The notes under the pieces were generated by a model. That model was not told where the DNA came from. It saw nothing but the letters and a program-made list of their open reading frames with translations, and searched no databases. From positions 248,001-312,000 of the forward strand of contig CAWJKU010000003.1 of the NCBI GenBank assembly GCA_963843535.1: a stretch of DNA of 64,000 bases. The letters are read 5' to 3'. This DNA comes from CAVUNY01 sp963843535. GTDB lineage: Bacteria; Chloroflexota; Anaerolineae; Anaerolineales; Anaerolineaceae. Positions 53,821 through 63,326 of this stretch are shown in pieces (positions within the stretch are counted from its first letter, which is position 1; each line of letters starts with the position of its first letter). Position numbers and translations under genes: made by a program.

Positions 53821-56565
53821 TTACCGGATCGCTTCCCTTGCCTGACATGCTGGTGAACCTCTCCCAAAAGCAGCTTCAGACTGTATGAAGGGTAAAATAC
53901 CTCATCAAAATCGATCGCCGGTTGAATTTGCTCCAGGTAAGCCAGCAGTTTCCACGGCCCTTCGTCATCTTTCAAACTGGCCGGGATGCGGACCTGTAGA
54001 TCGGTGTGCAGCATCTCCAGCACATCTTCACTCAGGTCATCTTTGGTGAACACCCGGTCGCGCTGGGTATAAATCCGTTTGCGCTGGGCATTCAACACAT
54101 CGTCGTATTCCAACAGATGCTTGCGGACGTCAAAGTTGTAACCTTCTACCCGCTCCTGCGACTGCTCAACCAACCGCCCCAACATGCCGGATTCGATGGG
54201 CACATTCTCGTCAATATTCAAGCGTTTGAACAGAACGTCTGCCTGCTGTCCGCCAAACAGGCGCATCAATTCATCTTCCAGTGAAAGGTAAAAACGAGAA
54301 GAACCTGGGTCTCCCTGGCGGGCAGCACGCCCGCGCAGCTGGTTGTCAATTCGCCGGGCTTCATGCCTTTCCGACCCGATCACGTGCAGTCCACCCAATT
54401 CACGCACTTTACGCATATCATCCAGGTACTGCATGAAAGCGCGGATTGACTCATCGTATATCCCATATTGATCGGGTGTCAGTTTGGCCAATGCCTGGCG
54501 GCGTTGTTCGTTGGTCATATCATACGGATCAGGTATGCTGGCATTGTTCAAAACTCGGATCACGTCCGCCAGAATCTCATCCGGAAGCTCCCCGCCTAAT
54601 TTTATATCCACACCGCGGCCGGCCATGTTCGTAGCAATCGTTACCGCGCCAAAAGCGCCGGCTCGGGCGATAATTTGCGATTCTTCATCATGCTTGCGCG
54701 CGTTTAACACCTGGTGAGGAATACCACCCTGGATCACCTTAACCAGCCGCGGCGCATCCGCGGAGGTGACTTCCATAATTTTCATCAGTCGGTTCAGGTT
54801 CTCTGGCTCTTCCATATTAAGGGTTACGTTTAAACCCAGGGAGCGAATCAGCTGGCGCAGATCTCCGGCTTCCAACTGGTCTATCGGTTTGCTCAACGGC
54901 GTCAGCTCAGGAATGACTCTTTCGATAATCTGGACGTTTCTCTTTTCCAGGAAAACATCCCGGATCACCACAACCTGGAATAAGCGCCGGATGGGTTCCG
55001 CCGCCAGGCGGCTGGATAGCCGTTCAGAATGTTCGACCGATGTTGTGCCGATCAATTGCGGACGCCCCAGGATATAATACTGGACCAATTCCTGGGTGAT
55101 GGCGCGCAGTTTCGCTTCTTCGGAACGGTAAACCACATCCGGAAAATCCTGCCGCCGCCAAAATACCGGCTTCCTTTCCGGATCGTTCTTCTTTATGTAG
55201 AACTGGACTTTATAATTGTGTTTATCTTTCTCTTCGTGGCTGGCGAGAGGCGATTCCGGCTGTAACGCGATGTATTCCAGATTTGTTGGAATGGGAAGCA
55301 CATTCAATTTGTAAATTTTATAAAATTCTTCCGCTTCGGTTAAAGCTGTGCCGGTCATCCCAGACAGCTTTTCGTACATGCGGAAATAATTTTGGATGGT
55401 GATGGTGGCGTAGGTGGCATTTTCCGGCTCCACCTTGACCCCTTCCTTTGCCTCCACGGCCTGGTGCAGGCCGTCCGACCAGCGCCTGCCGGGCATTAAC
55501 CGCCCGGTGAACTCATCGATAATGATGACCTTACCGCCTTGAACGAGGTAATCCTTATTCCGCCGGAAGAGATATTGCGCCCGCAAAGACTGCTCTAAAT
55601 GGCCCATCATCCGCGCCTGCTCGGGAGTGACATCCTCCGGTCTTTCGGGATCGCGCATGGGAGTATCCAGCAGTTCTTCGACGTGCGCCTCGCCAATCTC
55701 TGTCAGGGAGACGCTGCGGTCTTTTTCATTTACCTCATAATCTTCAGGACGGAGCTGGCGCACGACATTGGCCATCGTGTAATAAAGCTGCACATCTTCT
55801 GAAGCCGGGCCAGAAATAATCAACGGGGTACGGGCTTCATCGATCAAGATATTGTCTACTTCATCCACGATCGCAAAATAATGTCCCGCGCTGCACCCGA
55901 TCTTCCAGCCGGTTGGTAAGGTTGTCACGCAAATAATCAAAGCCAAACTCGCTGTTTGTGCCGTAAACAATATCTGCCTGGTAGGCCACCTTGCGCGATA
56001 CCAGCTCAAGCTGGTCCTGGTCCTCTTGTGACGAGCGCTTTTCAAGATTGATGAGAAAGGCATTAATCCCGTTTTCGGTGCGGGTTGCCATTTGCAGCAC
56101 GCCGACTTTGATATCCAATAATGTGTAAATCGGCGCCATCCAGCGGGCATCACGACGAGCCAGGTAATCGTTCACCGTGACCAGATGCACCCCTCGCCCG
56201 GTGAGGGCATTCAGGTATAAAGGTAAGGTTGCCACCAGGGTCTTGCCTTCTCCAGTGCGCATTTCAGCAATCTTGCCCTGGTGCAGGGTCATACCGCCGA
56301 CCATCTGGATATCATAATGCCTTAATCCTATGGTGCGTTTTGATGCTTCGCGCACCGCGGCAAATGCTTCAGGCAGGATATCATCGAGGGTTTCTCCCTC
56401 GCCCAGGCGCTCCCTGAATTCTGCGGTTTTCGCCTTAAGGGCCTCCTGGCTGAGCTGTTCATATTCATTTTCGAGGTCATTGATCTCGCTGACAACCTCG
56501 GAGTGTTGCAGGATTTCGCGCTTGTGGGGATCACCCCCGAGTATTTTTACGATCTTTTGCAGCAT
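53817..56565 (-). CDS. secA: Protein translocase ATPase SecA, N-terminal and motor part, frameshifted
   Basis: Drives secretory proteins through SecYEG. ATG 56565: MLQKIVKILGGDPHKREIL, MRTGEGKTLVATLPLYLNAL (Walker A), VTVNDYLARRDA, GTNSEFGFDYLRDNL. Near 55884 an extra G breaks the frame; without it the text reads VQRGHYFAIVDEVDNILIDEARTPLI (DEVD box). Then MTGTALTEAEEFYKIY, GTTSVEHSERLS, ATNMAGRGVDIKLGG, LRGRAARQGDPGSSRFYLSLED. About 100 extra residues lie between GTTSVEHSE and the AGAFGAVTIATNMAGRG motif, as in other long SecA proteins. Followed by the C-terminal frame with ATGA overlap. Confidence 0.93.
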
Positions 56566-56686
56566 AATCCACCTTTCACGGGGGAAAATTATAGCACAGG
56601 CGGGTTAAGATTTCTTAAAAATAAAGGCGAAGCTGGCAAGTATCTGCTGCCAGCTTCACTTTTTTTGCTCAATTCAACCCAAAAAT

Positions 56687-57406
56687 CTATTTGCCGCTTA
56701 ACTGCTGCAGAAAAGTAATCACAGCCGACGCCAGGAAAGGATTCGCCTGGTTGGCGCGTTGCGCCTGGCGAGCTATCACGGTAGCCTGGGTCGCAGGTGT
56801 AGAGATGGCCCCACCTTGCCTGCCACCGCCCGCCGCGCCGCCAGGGAAGCCTCCAAAACCGCCCCCGGGAAAGTCCCCGCCGCCAAAACCGCCCCCTCGA
56901 CCGCCGCCGTTTGTACCGCCACCAGTCCCTCCGGTACGAGCGCCCGGAGTCCGCGCGACAGGGGTCCCATTAGCATTCGCTCCACCGAACCCGTTGCCCA
57001 ATCCAAGAGCCTGCATGGTTTTCCCAATGTCAGCCTGGGTCAGCTTCATGTCCGTAATAGCCTGCACCTGTTCTGGACCCATCGTTTCCTGGATTTGTTT
57101 CACCAGCGCATCATACTCCAGCTGGGAAAAGCTCGTGCTCGAAGAAAGGGATCGCAATCCTTCCCACAGCGGCAGCAGCGCTGCCGCCTGGTCGGTTGTG
57201 ACCGGATAGGATGTTTCCTTCAGTTTTAGTGTACCCAGGGCCAGCTGTGAAGCCAGCGAAAGCGGGGCATTATTGTTGGCATTATTGGCGTTGGCGGATC
57301 CATTCGCCTGGGTAGGATTAGCCTGGGTAGCCGCCCCGGCAGGCGTAGCGCACGCTGTAAGGATGATTGCCAGGATTACTAATAAAATGAGCGATATTTT
57401 TTTCAT
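56687..57406 (-). CDS. Glycine-rich lipoprotein, paralogue 2
   Basis: About 239 residues. Lipoprotein signal ending in LTACATP (lipobox Cys near 20). An Asn/Ala linker, then a conserved block shared with the next gene (LASQLALGTLKLKETSYPVTTDQAAALLPLWEGL...EYDALVKQIQETMGPEQVQAITDMKLTQADI), then TPVARTPGARTGG and a 50-residue Gly/Pro/Phe-rich stretch, and a short helical end (NPFLASAVITFLQQL). It lies last in the MacAB-like operon. Function unknown; probably an outer-face partner of the transporter. Confidence 0.75.
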   Translation of the reverse strand: MKKISLILLVILAIILTACATPAGAATQANPTQANGSANANNANNNAPLSLASQLALGTLKLKETSYPVTTDQAAALLPLWEGLRSLSSSTSFSQLEYDALVKQIQETMGPEQVQAITDMKLTQADIGKTMQALGLGNGFGGANANGTPVARTPGARTGGTGGGTNGGGRGGGFGGGDFPGGGFGGFPGGAAGGGRQGGAISTPATQATVIARQAQRANQANPFLASAVITFLQQLSGK

Positions 57407-57573
57407 CTGACTCTGTCCATTTTCAAAAGAAATTTGCCAGCCCATCACAAGATTGAACCAGGTATAAGACTGACATCCAAACCGAGATTATAGCACCCGC
57501 AGATTAACATTTGATTACGAAACCAACCAGCCAGCAGCTGCCAGCCGGCTGATTATTTTGTTCTCTGGTGTGT

Positions 57574-58284
57574 TTATTGATCTGTGACCTGCGATAAATA
57601 TTCAACGACCGCATTGTACAGAATGGGATTGCCGTACTGATTCCGCTTGCTGGCCTGGGCCCGCGCGGTAGATTGGATGGATGGCGAAATCGTTCCCGCA
57701 GGCGTACCTGCGAAACCACCTCCTGGAACGCCGCCGGGACCTCCTTCAATAATAAATCCGCCACCACCTGGCCCGCCCCCTGGACCCCCACCATTAGGCC
57801 CGAAATTGCCGCCACCTCCCCCCGAAAACGCCCCCGGTGTCCTGGCGACCGGCGTTCCGCTGCGGCCGGATGGTAGATTGTTGAGACCCAGGTCTTGAAA
57901 AGCGGTTGCCATGGATTCCTGGGTAATCTTCAAATCGGCGATCGCATTCAGCTGGGCCGGCTGCATGGTCTGCTGGATTTGAGACACCAGGGCGTCGATT
58001 TCCACCGCAGATGCGGTCGATGTTGAATTGGTCATCGATAACAGGGCCTGCCAGAGCGGCAGCAGCTCAGCCGCCTGGGCAGCCGTTACTGCCTCTGGGG
58101 TGTCTTTCAGCATGATCGTACCTAATGCCAACTGCGATGGCACCGGCAGCGCATTGGCAAAACCAGTATTTACAATTCCCGCAGTCGGCGTAGCCGCCGC
58201 GGATGTGGCTGCCTCACCTGGCGCAGTGCAGGCAGCCAGGATCATTATGGAAGCCAGAACAAACAGGATGATGATTTTCTTCAC
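57574..58284 (-). CDS. Glycine-rich lipoprotein, paralogue 1
   Basis: About 236 residues from GTG 58284 (GGAGAGGAA before it). Lipobox LAACTAP near residue 20. The same block as in the gene downstream (VPSQLALGTIMLKDTPEAVTAAQAAELLPLWQAL...EIDALVSQIQQTMQPAQLNAIADLKITQESM), the shared TPVARTPGAF, a Gly-rich stretch, and a helical end (NPILYNAVVEYLSQV). So a tandem duplication. It starts 26 bases after the permease gene, in one operon with it. Function unknown. Confidence 0.75.
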   Translation of the reverse strand: MKKIIILFVLASIMILAACTAPGEAATSAAATPTAGIVNTGFANALPVPSQLALGTIMLKDTPEAVTAAQAAELLPLWQALLSMTNSTSTASAVEIDALVSQIQQTMQPAQLNAIADLKITQESMATAFQDLGLNNLPSGRSGTPVARTPGAFSGGGGGNFGPNGGGPGGGPGGGGFIIEGGPGGVPGGGFAGTPAGTISPSIQSTARAQASKRNQYGNPILYNAVVEYLSQVTDQ

Positions 58285-58310
58285 AGCAATTTCCTCTCCA
58301 TGATTGTATT

Positions 58311-59540
58311 TCACTCGTGCCGCAAGGCTTCGATCGGATCTAACCTGGCTGCCCGGTTGGCCGGGACAAAACCGAAGAAGATGCCCACCACTGCCGCTGC
58401 AACAAAGGCCAATACGATGGATTCCACGGATACCAGGGTACGCATACCGCCGAACTTTCCAAACAAATATGATCCTCCAATACCCACGATTATCCCGATC
58501 ACCCCTCCTGATAATGATAGGATCAACGCCTCCGTAAGAAACTGCCAGCGTACATCAGCCGGTGTTGCGCCCACCGCCTGGCGGATGCCGATTTCACGGG
58601 TGCGCTCTGTCACACTCACCAGCATGATGTTCATGATGCCGATCCCGCCCACCAGCAGGGATACCCCAGCCACACCAGCCAGCAAGGTGCGGAAAGATGC
58701 GGTGGTCGATTCTTGCGCAGAAATGATGTCTTCCTGGGTGCGGATGGAAAAATCGGGGGCTTCTGGCGCAACCTTGTGCCGGGTCGCCAGTAGATCATTG
58801 ATTTGGACGATGACGTTTTCGATGGATTTCTGATCCTGGGCCGCCACGTAAATCAGGTTGACCGAATCACCGGTCAGCCGGGCAAACTGGTTATTCTGGA
58901 AATATTGGAACAATACCGTGATCGGGGTGTACACGCGTGAATCGAAGTCGACACCCCCAACCGATCCTTTTTGTTTTAAGACCCCAATCACCGTCAGCCG
59001 CACGTTGTTCCCTACGGAAATGTACTGCCCCACCGGATTATCCGTACCGAATAACTCTGTTGCTGTGGTTGACCCGAGGACCGCCACCTTGGTCTTCTTA
59101 TCGATTTCTGTTTGATTGAAAAAACGCCCGCTGGCAATCTCCACCCCGCGTACCGATGGAAAACCGGTCGTCGTTCCCAGCACGGTCACGCTGTCGAGGG
59201 CGGTCAAACCCACCTTGACCGTTTGCCGGGTTTGCTGTTCCACAGAAACACCGGATATACCGGTGACATTATCCTGAATGGCCTGCACATCCGTGTACAC
59301 CAGCGTGGATCGGGGTCCCCTGGCAGCGCTGAAGGAGGCCGCGGAAGGTGAGATGAAGATCAGGTTTGCTCCCAGGCTGTTGATATTTTCGGCAATCGTC
59401 GCTTCGGTTCCGGTGCTGATCGAAACCATCATGATCACCGCTGTGACGCCAATGATCACACCCAGCATTGTCAAAAAAGTGCGCAGCTTATTGCTGCCAA
59501 TCGCCTTAATCGCTACCCTTAAAACACTAAACAGGCTCAT
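58311..59540 (-). CDS. MacB/FtsX-type ABC transporter permease
   Basis: 409 residues. MacB_PCD plus FtsX architecture: first membrane helix at about 18-42 (LRTFLTMLGVIIGVTAVIMMVSI), a large outer domain at about 45-270 (SVEQQTRQTVKVGLTALDSVTVLGTT...), then three helices (LLAGVAGVSLLVGGIGIMNIMLVSVTERTREIGIRQAVGA..., LSGGVIGIIVGIGGSYLF, IVLAFVAAAVVGIFFGFVPA) and the end RLDPIEALRHE. It overlaps the ATPase gene by 14 bases. Works as a dimer in mechanotransmission rather than classic transport. Confidence 0.93.
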   Translation of the reverse strand: MSLFSVLRVAIKAIGSNKLRTFLTMLGVIIGVTAVIMMVSISTGTEATIAENINSLGANLIFISPSAASFSAARGPRSTLVYTDVQAIQDNVTGISGVSVEQQTRQTVKVGLTALDSVTVLGTTTGFPSVRGVEIASGRFFNQTEIDKKTKVAVLGSTTATELFGTDNPVGQYISVGNNVRLTVIGVLKQKGSVGGVDFDSRVYTPITVLFQYFQNNQFARLTGDSVNLIYVAAQDQKSIENVIVQINDLLATRHKVAPEAPDFSIRTQEDIISAQESTTASFRTLLAGVAGVSLLVGGIGIMNIMLVSVTERTREIGIRQAVGATPADVRWQFLTEALILSLSGGVIGIIVGIGGSYLFGKFGGMRTLVSVESIVLAFVAAAVVGIFFGFVPANRAARLDPIEALRHE

Positions 59541-60270
59541 TCTTCACCTCCAACCTCACGTGCGGGATCTGCCCGTTCAGGCGGTCGGATTCAACTTTTC
59601 CGTCGCGAATAAAGACAATCCGCTTGGTGTAATGGGCGATTTCTTCATCATGGGTAACCATGACAATCGTCCGCCCCTGGCGGTTGAGATCGCCCAACAG
59701 CTCCATAATTTCCAATCCGGAATGGGAATCCAGGTTGCCGGTAGGTTCATCGGCCAAAATTAATGCCGGCTCGTTGATCAGCGCCCTGGCAATTGCCACC
59801 CGCTGTTGTTGACCTCCAGATAATTGGTTGGGGTAATGGTGGGCGCGGTCCACAAGTCCGACCAATTCCAGCGCTGCCAGGGCCGCCTTATGCTTATCAG
59901 CATGAGAACGATGATCGTCGCGGTCATATTCCATCGGCAGCATCACATTCTCGATCGCTTTCGTCCGAGCCAGCAAGTTGTAAGATTGGAAGATGAAGCC
60001 CAGGCGCCTGTTGCGGATATCCGCCAGTTTGGCGCGGTTGAGATTGCTCACATCCTCGCCTGCCAGAATATATTTCCCGCTGGTTGTCCGGTCAAGACAG
60101 CCCAGGATATTCATCAATGTGGACTTTCCTGATCCTGAAGGGCCCATCACCGCGATGAACTCACCCTCAGCGATTTTAAGGTTTACATGGTCAAGCGCTA
60201 CCACGCTGATGTCGCCAGCGCCGTAGACCTTGGTCACATCATCCAGTTCAATCAATGATTGTGTGCTCAT
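59527..60270 (-). CDS. MacB/LolD-type ABC transporter ATP-binding protein
   Basis: 247 residues. Walker A GPSGSGKST (about 40-48), Q loop FQSYNLLARTKAIENVMLP, signature LSGGQQQRVAIARAL, Walker B ALILADEPTGNLD, H loop VMVTHDEEIAHY. The motifs belong to the MacB/LolD/FtsE group. Its start overlaps the adaptor gene by four bases (ATGA). Confidence 0.95.
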   Translation of the reverse strand: MSTQSLIELDDVTKVYGAGDISVVALDHVNLKIAEGEFIAVMGPSGSGKSTLMNILGCLDRTTSGKYILAGEDVSNLNRAKLADIRNRRLGFIFQSYNLLARTKAIENVMLPMEYDRDDHRSHADKHKAALAALELVGLVDRAHHYPNQLSGGQQQRVAIARALINEPALILADEPTGNLDSHSGLEIMELLGDLNRQGRTIVMVTHDEEIAHYTKRIVFIRDGKVESDRLNGQIPHVRLEVKNEPV

Positions 60271-61709
60271 TGCCCTGTTCCCGTCGTCGATTTCACCGCA
60301 GTTGTCCCGGTTGAAACCACATCCCCGGCATTTAATCCGCTCAGCACCTGGGCCGTGGTCAGATCCATCAATCCAACCTTGATCGGGGTTAGTTTTAACT
60401 GTCCATCCGGTTGGACGACAAAGACCGCGTAATTCCCCGCCGACAATTCGCGCAGCGCTTCGACCGGCACTAACAGGGTGTTGTTTGCCTGTCCGCTGAC
60501 CACTTCCACCGCAGCGGGTAAACCGGTGGGCAATTTGGAAATAGTTGAAACAAACTGCTCATCGATTGTGACTGTGCCCCGCACGTAAGACACACCTGAT
60601 TGTGAAACCAGGGCCGGGTCAATCTGGGTCACCTTGCCGGTGAAGGTCTTATCCGGCAAGGCATCAAAGGTGATATTCACCGCGTAATTCAGCTGGAAAC
60701 TGTTCAGATCGGTCTGATCCATGTAAGTGAGGATCTGAGGATGCAAATTATCGGCAATCGTCGCGAAGTTGCCCGAGGCTGTTTCACCAACCTGGAAATT
60801 GACTGCGGTCACCACCCCATCGATCGGGCTAAGAAGAGTCGTGTCATCCAGGCTTTGCAAATCCACAGCCAGCTGGTATTTTGCTGAATCCAGCTTGGCC
60901 TGGGCCTGCGCCAGCTGGACTGGATCCGGCCCATCTTTTAATGCGTCCGAATTGGCTTTGGCAACATTATAGGCAGCCTGTGCCGCAGCGGCCTTCGCAG
61001 CATTATCCTGGGTCGTCCAGGAATCCGATTTCCCGGTACAGTAGTTGTAGGTCGCCAGCGCATTGTTCAGCGCGACCTGCGCGTTGTATAATTTTTCATA
61101 GGCAACGATCCGCCGGGCGTCATTTTCTGGGTACTCTGTATAATTTTGAAAATCGAGGTTAACTTTATCGTAATTATTTTGCGCAGTCACCAGATCGCCA
61201 TAATACAAAGTGACTGAAGCCGTGCTGCAGCGTTGAGTATTGTAAATATCCCGTGTGTAATTGGCTTCGGTCAGGTTTTTTTCTGCGGTTATCAGGGCAG
61301 CCTGCGCGTTCGCCCGGTCAGTTTCCAGGTTCTTATACAGGTTATCCAGGGTTTGCTGGGCGGTTAAGACATTTAATTTATCTGCCGCAATGGTCGCATC
61401 CAATGATTCCAGGTCACCTTGCTTGGCGATAACCTGGCCCGCTTTCACATTATCACCGACCTTAATATCGACTTCTGTCAGCTTTCCGCTCTTCGAAAAC
61501 GCGACATCAACCGTCGAAGCCGCGGTTAAAGTACCAGAGCCAGCGGCCGATATGACAATACTTCCCGTGCGGACGGTTGATGTCTGTAATGTCTGGGTAG
61601 TTTCGGCTGCCACCGTTTTCACCTGGGTGGTCGTGTAGTAATAATACCCACCCCCAGCCAGACCAAGGATCACAACAAGAACGATCCAAAAAACAGGTTT
61701 TCGAAACAT
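60267..61709 (-). CDS. HlyD/MacA-type membrane fusion (adaptor) protein
   Basis: 480 residues. N-terminal membrane anchor (about 7-27), biotinyl-lipoyl half (GKLTEVDIKVGDNVKAGQVIAKQ), a long coiled-coil hairpin at about 110-290 with Ala/Asn/Tyr repeats, second lipoyl half (LLSPIDGVVTAVNFQVGETA), beta barrel and C-terminal MP domain (NTLLVPVEALRELSAGNYAVFVV). It is the first gene of the adaptor-ATPase-permease-lipoprotein operon. No outer-membrane channel gene follows, which fits a cell without a classic outer membrane. Confidence 0.92.
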   Translation of the reverse strand: MFRKPVFWIVLVVILGLAGGGYYYYTTTQVKTVAAETTQTLQTSTVRTGSIVISAAGSGTLTAASTVDVAFSKSGKLTEVDIKVGDNVKAGQVIAKQGDLESLDATIAADKLNVLTAQQTLDNLYKNLETDRANAQAALITAEKNLTEANYTRDIYNTQRCSTASVTLYYGDLVTAQNNYDKVNLDFQNYTEYPENDARRIVAYEKLYNAQVALNNALATYNYCTGKSDSWTTQDNAAKAAAAQAAYNVAKANSDALKDGPDPVQLAQAQAKLDSAKYQLAVDLQSLDDTTLLSPIDGVVTAVNFQVGETASGNFATIADNLHPQILTYMDQTDLNSFQLNYAVNITFDALPDKTFTGKVTQIDPALVSQSGVSYVRGTVTIDEQFVSTISKLPTGLPAAVEVVSGQANNTLLVPVEALRELSAGNYAVFVVQPDGQLKLTPIKVGLMDLTTAQVLSGLNAGDVVSTGTTAVKSTTGTGQ

Positions 61710-61993
61710 AAATTTTTACTCCAAAATGGATTGGTCCGTTCGTCCGAATGCTGCGCACTCTGAGAACTATTGAAAAGGATACCAATTAATTGTTTAGATT
61801 TTGTGAAGATAAATATAAGTTTATGTTTGGAAAAGACGCTCCCACACGCCCGAATCAAATATCTTTAATTGCCAATAATTTCCTCCGCTGATCTCAACGG
61901 TTTCAAAGTTGATAGCTTTGGATAGCTTTTTTTAGCAATTTAAGGTATCCTTTAAGCACTCCAACCACTTTCCATTCCATCGAGGAGGTCACA
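61710..61993. other. Divergent promoter region between adaptor gene and frr
   Basis: About 280 AT-rich bases with no gene. It should hold promoters in both directions; I see no perfect consensus pair. A short direct repeat of the type GATAGCTTT occurs near 61910-61930. Confidence 0.45.
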
Positions 61994-62563
61994 GTGATCA
62001 ATGAACTGATCAAAGATTCCATCAATGAGGGCGAGACCCGGATGAAGGGCGCAATTCAAGCCCTGGAAAATGATCTTGACACAATCCGCACCGGGCGAGC
62101 CAACCCTGCATTGATTGAACGCCTGCCGGTGGAATATTACGGCATGCCGACCCCTTTGATGCAGCTATCAACCATCTCTGTTCCCGAGCCGCGCCAGTTG
62201 TTGATCCGGCCATTTGATGGTTCCACCATAAAACACATCGAAAGGGCCATCCTTGCCTCTGATTTAGGCCTTACACCCAACAATGATGGTAAAGTGATCC
62301 GGCTGAACCTGCCGATCTTAACCGAAGAACGCCGGCGTGACCTGGTAAAAGTTGTGCATAACCGCCTCGAAGAAGCCAGAATTGCCGTGCGCAACGTCAG
62401 ACGTGATTTGATCAAAGATTTACGCGATTTTGAAAAAGAAAAGATGATATCTGAGGATGATTTAGAGACCGCCGAGGAAGAACTGCAAAAGCTGACCGAT
62501 AAGTTCGTCATACATATCGATATCACCGGCGAGAAGAAAGAAAAGGAGATCATGGAGGTGTAG
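61994..62563 (+). CDS. frr: Ribosome recycling factor
   Basis: 189 residues, the family length. With EF-G it splits terminated ribosomes. DLDTIRTGRANPALIERLPVEYYG, TISVPEPRQLLIRPFD, KVIRLNLPILTEERRRDLVKVVH and the final helix with LQKLTDKFVIHID are RRF signatures. GTG start at 61994 after GAGGAGGTC. Followed by uppS and cdsA, a common bacterial order. Confidence 0.97.
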   Translation: MINELIKDSINEGETRMKGAIQALENDLDTIRTGRANPALIERLPVEYYGMPTPLMQLSTISVPEPRQLLIRPFDGSTIKHIERAILASDLGLTPNNDGKVIRLNLPILTEERRRDLVKVVHNRLEEARIAVRNVRRDLIKDLRDFEKEKMISEDDLETAEEELQKLTDKFVIHIDITGEKKEKEIMEV

Positions 62564-62579
62564 CAGCCCCACTTATCGT

Positions 62580-63326
62580 ATGAACCACCGCACTGCTGTT
62601 AAGCTGGAAAATCCACCCAATCACGTCGCCATCATTATGGATGGCAACGGTCGCTGGGCCCGCCGGCGAGGTTTGCCGCGTATTGCCGGGCACCATGCCG
62701 GTACAGAAAACCTGCGCCAGATCATCTCATCTTCGGTCGAATTCGGGGTCAAGTATTTAACCATTTATGCCTTCTCCACTGAAAACTGGGGGCGTCCACA
62801 GGAGGAAGTGGATGGTTTAATGTCGATTTTAGCCGACGTGATAGACCGTGAGCTGACTGAGCTGCATAAAGAAGGTGTCCGGCTTTACCATATCGGCAGG
62901 ATTGAAAGATTGCAAGGTAATTTGCAGAAAAAAGTTGCGGAAGCCATGGAGCTTACCCGGGATAATCACCGCTTATATCTGCAATTAGCCTGGAATTACG
63001 GTGGGCGAGACGAAATTGTGTGCGCAATCAGTAAAATGATCGAAGACGGGGTGAAATCTGAAGATATCTCACCTGAGTTGGTCAGCCGGTACCTGTTTAC
63101 CGCTGGCATCCCCGATCCCGATCTTGTGATTCGCACATCCGGCGAGATGCGTACCAGTAATTTCTTAATCTGGCAGGCAGCTTATTCGGAATGGTATGTC
63201 ACACCCACCCTTTGGCCGGATTTTAACCGCGAAGAGTATTACAAGGCTCTTCTGGCGTACAGCCAGCGAGAAAGACGCTTTGGAAAGATTTCTGACCAGG
63301 TCTCTCGAACCCAAAATGCTTATTGA
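62580..63326 (+). CDS. uppS: Isoprenyl transferase (undecaprenyl diphosphate synthase)
   Basis: 248 residues. Builds the C55 lipid carrier for cell-wall and glycan synthesis by cis-addition of isopentenyl units. IIMDGNGRWARRRGLPRIAGHHAG (catalytic Asp), LTIYAFSTENWGRP, and the terminal DPDLVIRTSGEMRTSNFLIWQAAYSEWYV are diagnostic. It lies between frr and cdsA, and its stop overlaps the cdsA start by 11 bases. Confidence 0.96.
   Translation: MNHRTAVKLENPPNHVAIIMDGNGRWARRRGLPRIAGHHAGTENLRQIISSSVEFGVKYLTIYAFSTENWGRPQEEVDGLMSILADVIDRELTELHKEGVRLYHIGRIERLQGNLQKKVAEAMELTRDNHRLYLQLAWNYGGRDEIVCAISKMIEDGVKSEDISPELVSRYLFTAGIPDPDLVIRTSGEMRTSNFLIWQAAYSEWYVTPTLWPDFNREEYYKALLAYSQRERRFGKISDQVSRTQNAY

Noticed and set aside
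56691..57209. Proline-rich plus-strand frames opposite the lipoproteins
   Set aside because: Mirror of Gly codons on the minus strand (GGN read as CCN). The minus frames have lipoprotein signals and operon context.
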